From an uncultured Prevotella sp. (GTDB lineage Bacteria; Bacteroidota; Bacteroidia; Bacteroidales; Bacteroidaceae), in the NCBI GenBank assembly GCA_937889855.1, contig CALBYK010000220.1, forward strand, positions 1-6,445: 6,445 nt of DNA, written 5' to 3'. The translations under genes and the position numbers were made by a program. This document shows positions 5,768 through 6,445 of this stretch, one piece after another. Below the pieces are notes generated by a model that searched no databases, was not told the origin of the DNA, and saw nothing but the letters and a program-made list of their open reading frames with translations. Within the stretch, counting starts at the first letter, position 1. Each line of letters starts with the position of its first letter.

Positions 5768-6445
5768 ATGACCAATCCTAAACAAACCATACAGTCAGGA
5801 CGTGCCGTGCTCGGCATCGAGTTCGGCTCGACACGCATCAAAGCTGTGCTCATCGACGAGACAAACGCGCCAATAGCACAGGGCGCACACGAGTGGGAGA
5901 ACCGCTATGAAGACCGCCTATGGACCTACAGCACCGACGACATATGGAGCGGACTGCAGGACTGCTATGCCGACCTGCGCAAGAACGTGAGAGAACTCTA
6001 CGACACGGAAATCACGTCGCTCGCCGCCATTGGCATAAGCGCAATGATGCACGGCTACATGGCTTTCGGCAAAGAAGAAAAGATTCTCGTGCCGTTCCGC
6101 ACGTGGCGCAACACCAACACCGGCAAGGCGGCTGCCGAGCTGTCCAAACTCTTCAACTTCAACATTCCACTGCGCTGGAGCATAGCACACGTGTACGAGG
6201 CCATCATCGACGGAGAGAGCCATGTGAAGTCGATTGACTTCCTCACGACACTCGCAGGCTACGTACACTGGCAACTGACTGGCAAGCGCGTGCTCGGCAT
6301 CGGCGACGCATCGGGCATGCTCCCAATAGCCTCTGCCACCAACAACTACGACGCGACAATGGTTGAGAAATTCGACCGGCTCATCGCACCAAGAAACCTC
6401 GGATGGAAGATTCTCGACATTCTGCCAAAAGTGCTGCTCGCCGGT
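5768..6445 (+). CDS. araB: FGGY-family carbohydrate kinase, probable L-ribulokinase (N-terminal part)
   Basis: An open frame runs from the ATG at 5768 to the window edge, giving 226 residues of an ATP-dependent sugar kinase; the full family length is about 500. The start of the FGGY_N domain is seen at LGIEFGSTRIKAVLID (15-30), the first phosphate-binding strand pair, followed by ISAMMHGYMAF (90-100), which resembles the substrate-contacting MHG motif of xylulokinases. VPFRTWRNTNTG (108-119), RWSIAHVYEAI (136-146), DFLTTLAGYVHWQLTGKRVL (157-176) and GIGDASGM (177-184) follow. These segments match the xylulokinase-like FGGY group found in Bacteroidales ara clusters rather than E. coli AraB. 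Residue 18 is Glu where most FGGY kinases have the magnesium-contacting Asp (GIDxGT). The catalytic Asp base and the ATP-binding C-terminal domain lie beyond the window. The likely role is L-ribulose to L-ribulose 5-phosphate, because the pathway otherwise lacks a kinase next to araA and araD; D-xylulose is the main alternative substrate. Confidence 0.85.
   Translation, partial: MTNPKQTIQSGRAVLGIEFGSTRIKAVLIDETNAPIAQGAHEWENRYEDRLWTYSTDDIWSGLQDCYADLRKNVRELYDTEITSLAAIGISAMMHGYMAFGKEEKILVPFRTWRNTNTGKAAAELSKLFNFNIPLRWSIAHVYEAIIDGESHVKSIDFLTTLAGYVHWQLTGKRVLGIGDASGMLPIASATNNYDATMVEKFDRLIAPRNLGWKILDILPKVLLAG

Noticed and set aside
5918..6274. Open frame of 118 codons on the - strand, and overlapping + frame at 5920-6237
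   Set aside because: Both lie over the kinase frame starting at 5768, which shows clear FGGY motifs through to the window edge; the others are shadows of it.
1..6445. CRISPR arrays, tRNA or rRNA genes, insertion sequences, phage genes
   Set aside because: No tandem repeats, cloverleaf-like sequences, transposase motifs or terminal inverted repeats were seen; nearly all bases lie in the six metabolic genes.

Overview
The window is one strand-uniform gene cluster for pentose (L-arabinose) catabolism, cut at both edges. All six genes are on the + strand. In order they are: the C-terminal end of a family GH97 glycoside hydrolase; a lipoprotein-type aldose 1-epimerase (galM-like); an SGLT-type sodium/sugar symporter; L-ribulose-5-phosphate 4-epimerase (araD); L-arabinose isomerase (araA); and the N-terminal 226 codons of an FGGY carbohydrate kinase that probably acts as the L-ribulokinase.

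The organism is most likely a gut-type member of the Bacteroidales. The reasons are the SusB/GH97 hydrolase, a mutarotase with a lipoprotein signal, an SSS symporter inside an ara cluster, the xylulokinase-like kinase in place of the enterobacterial AraB type, and short A/T-rich leaders without Shine-Dalgarno sequences before each start codon. Codons are rich in third-position C and G, which would fit Muribaculaceae or Prevotellaceae; the family cannot be settled from this window.

Layout: 1-347 GH97 end; 38-nt gap; 386-1570 galM-like; 27-nt gap; 1598-3349 symporter; 23-nt gap; 3373-4089 araD; 22-nt gap; 4112-5659 araA; 108-nt gap holding a strong intrinsic terminator (5688-5730); 5768 to the window end, kinase. 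Apart from the last one, the gaps are short and show no terminator or recognisable Bacteroidetes promoter (-33 TTTG / -7 TAnnTTTG), so at least galM to araA look co-transcribed, possibly with the GH97 gene. No regulator gene (AraR or AraC type) lies in the window.

Inferred pathway: the GH97 enzyme frees a terminal pyranose sugar in the periplasm; the lipid-anchored mutarotase equilibrates its anomers there; the symporter carries it across the inner membrane; AraA makes L-ribulose; the kinase makes L-ribulose 5-phosphate; and AraD converts this to D-xylulose 5-phosphate for the pentose phosphate pathway. Ring carbons 2-4 of L-arabinopyranose have the same configuration as those of D-galactopyranose, so a galactosidase-like GH97 enzyme, a GalM-type mutarotase and a transporter with an SGLT1-like sugar site make a coherent set.

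The window is mostly an ordinary catabolic operon. The points most worth a second look are the terminator between isomerase and kinase, an altered Na2 sodium site in the symporter, and an extra loop of about nine residues in AraA.
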